This document shows positions 63,080 to 64,000 of a stretch of DNA of 64,000 nt, piece after piece (the first letter of the stretch is position 1; each line of letters begins with the position of its first letter). The DNA comes from Halobacillus dabanensis. GTDB taxonomy: Bacteria > Bacillota > Bacilli > Bacillales > Halobacillaceae. Position numbers and translations under genes: made by a program. The notes beneath the pieces are model-generated. The model worked only from the letters and a program-made list of their open reading frames with translations. It did not search any database and was not told the origin of the DNA. The stretch spans positions 62,001 to 126,000 of the forward strand of contig NZ_FOSB01000008.1 of the NCBI RefSeq assembly GCF_900114165.1. The letters run 5' to 3'.

Positions 63080-63298
63080 ATGATGCCGATCGGAGAGAAA
63101 ATCCGTATGTTGCGGATGGAAAAAGATTTCTCTGTAAATGAATTTGCTAAGAAATCTGGTGTTTCTAAGTCGTACATCAGTAATATCGAAAGAGGAGTGC
63201 AGAAAAATCCATCCTTAATCGTTATGGGAAAGCTAGCAAAAACGTTGGACATCTCTTTGGAAGAGCTGTTAACACATAAATATGCGGAACGGGAATAA
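63080..63298 (+). CDS. SinR-like HTH protein without dimerisation domain
   Basis: A 72-residue protein that is only an HTH_XRE domain: 'IGEKIRMLRMEKDFSVNEFAKKSGVSKSYISNIERGVQKNPSLIVMGKLAKTLDISLEELL', clearly parallel to SinR residues 1-65. The SinI-binding tail is absent; instead a separate SinI-like gene follows 38 nt later. GGGGAGAAG precedes ATGATG (63080/63083). A split SinR. Confidence 0.82.
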   Translation: MMPIGEKIRMLRMEKDFSVNEFAKKSGVSKSYISNIERGVQKNPSLIVMGKLAKTLDISLEELLTHKYAERE

Positions 63299-63336
63299 TG
63301 TAGAGGTGAAGGGATTGAATAGAAAGGGGAGAAGGG

Positions 63337-63474
63337 ATGGCTGTTAATGAAGAAATGGATAAAGAATGGATAGATTTAATGAAGGAAGCAAAAGATCTAG
63401 GGCTGACCATTAGTGAAATCTATGATTTTTTTGCACATAAACAAATTCCTGAGCTCTATATCATGAAAGAATAG
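63337..63474 (+). CDS. SinI-like small protein
   Basis: A 45-residue protein, MAVNEEMDKEWIDLMKEAKD.. then LGLTISEIYDFFAHKQIPEL. It matches SinI (D-x-x-W-x-x-L-M-x-E-A-K-x-x-x-x-x-x-S-x-x-E-I). AAAGGGGAGAAGGG precedes the ATG. It directly follows the HTH-only SinR-like gene and precedes the unknown gene by 8 nt, so the three are probably one operon. Confidence 0.8.
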   Translation: MAVNEEMDKEWIDLMKEAKDLGLTISEIYDFFAHKQIPELYIMKE

Positions 63475-63482
63475 GCAAAGCG

Positions 63483-64000
63483 ATGAAAAATAAGACAGTT
63501 TTCCGACGGGAAGCAGCAGCCAAAAACATCCGTGTTTTTCCTCCTCCGATTTTCTTCAAGGATTGCCCGAAAACTATTGATCTAAGTGATGTTATAAGCC
63601 AATACTCTCAGCTAAGGTTGGAGACGGGGTGGCACATTTTCAGCTCAAGGGGCCAAGTGTATGCAGTGGTAAATGGAGTGAAAGTCAGCCCGGATGACCT
63701 GTTGGCTGGAGTTAATGGTGATGAATCCCCTTTATCCTATCTGCAGGCTTCTGTTTTTTATCACCACCTGATGGAATACAGCGATCACAAAACAGGTGTC
63801 ATTTCTCAGGCAATTATCGATGATGATTCTATTGCTCAATTAGATTTGTTGGGTCACTGGAACTTTGGTTCACAGAAAAGAAGTTTCAACCCGATATTCT
63901 TCTATGATTCTTTGATGCACCCTGCGGTTATATTTTTCACTTATCACCAGGAAGGGATGGAAGTGATCCGAAAGCATGTCCATCGCTTCAGTTATGAAAG
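63483..64000 (+). CDS. Unknown protein, N-terminal 172 residues, cut by window edge
   Basis: An open frame from ATG 63483 to the end of the window (MKNKTVFRREAAAKNIRVFP...). It contains 'GWHIFSSRGQVYAVVNGVKVSPDDLLAGVNGDESPLSYLQASVFYHHLMEY' and 'HPAVIFFTYHQEGMEVIRKHVHRFSYE'. No signal peptide or membrane helix so far and no family recognised. Position directly after the Sin-like pair suggests a regulated partner. Weak ribosome site (AGGCAAAG). Confidence 0.65.
   Translation, partial: MKNKTVFRREAAAKNIRVFPPPIFFKDCPKTIDLSDVISQYSQLRLETGWHIFSSRGQVYAVVNGVKVSPDDLLAGVNGDESPLSYLQASVFYHHLMEYSDHKTGVISQAIIDDDSIAQLDLLGHWNFGSQKRSFNPIFFYDSLMHPAVIFFTYHQEGMEVIRKHVHRFSYE

Overview
The window is a chromosomal segment of a low-to-moderate GC, spore-forming Gram-positive bacterium. 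Strong AGGAGG-type ribosome sites, sigma-A promoters, CcpA (cre) boxes, hutP-H-U-I-G, hom-thrC-thrB, pgcA, SinR/SinI-type regulators, GerP-like proteins and an IDEAL-domain protein all point to Bacillaceae. The acidic proteins, Na+/solute symporter and TRAP transporter suggest a moderately halophilic genus (Halobacillus, Pontibacillus or Virgibacillus type). This assignment is inference, because there is no rRNA or other marker gene here.

Layout. 1-8.4 kb: an edge membrane gene, a YjfB-type small protein, an RND efflux pair (lipoprotein adaptor plus pump), a PilZ protein, a CBS-domain protein, a full-length SinR-like repressor and a frameshifted PAP2 phosphatase. 8.8-12.3 kb: a sugar isomerase-like protein, then a compact two-strand cluster of GerP-like spore proteins and two Hsp20 proteins. 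12.3-22.1 kb: a sugar-catabolic locus with an ABC importer (binding protein and two permeases, no ATPase), a LacI regulator, a ThuA-like protein, two Gfo/Idh/MocA oxidoreductases, an isomerase and a YesL-like protein. Several good cre boxes and a LacI-type palindrome control it. 22.2-25.5 kb: a four-gene minus-strand operon (GT2 glycosyltransferase, polytopic GT-C-like protein, two SMR-type half transporters) that resembles an Arn-type envelope glycosylation module. 25.6-31.7 kb: histidine utilisation with a HutP-controlled terminator.

31.8-42.9 kb: mixed single genes (LCP protein, small lipoprotein, mutarotase-like, secreted LVIVD-repeat protein, two-part membrane transporter, FrnE-type DsbA, haem-oxidase-like membrane protein, M15 peptidase) and a DUF4212/SSS symporter operon. 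43.1-48.8 kb: gluconate-kinase-like and RpiR genes diverging from a TRAP transporter operon. 48.9-54.2 kb: an HPr/Crh-like protein without the active-site histidine, a REP-associated tyrosine transposase (RAYT), an AEC permease, two divergent sigma-like genes, a possible DNA-binding protein and a VanZ protein. 54.2-61.1 kb: threonine biosynthesis, phosphoglucomutase and an IDEAL protein. 61.3-64 kb: a stand-alone SinI-like gene, an AraC regulator, then a split Sin-type pair (HTH only plus SinI-like) leading into an unknown protein cut by the window edge.

Two themes stand out. First, at least six copies of a near-perfect palindrome (arm ACCAGGTCATCCAA) and some half copies are scattered through intergenic regions. 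One copy forms the 3' end of the RAYT gene itself, which makes this a Gram-positive REP/RAYT system. Second, Sin-family modules are present in three forms: complete SinR, lone SinI, and a split HTH plus SinI pair.
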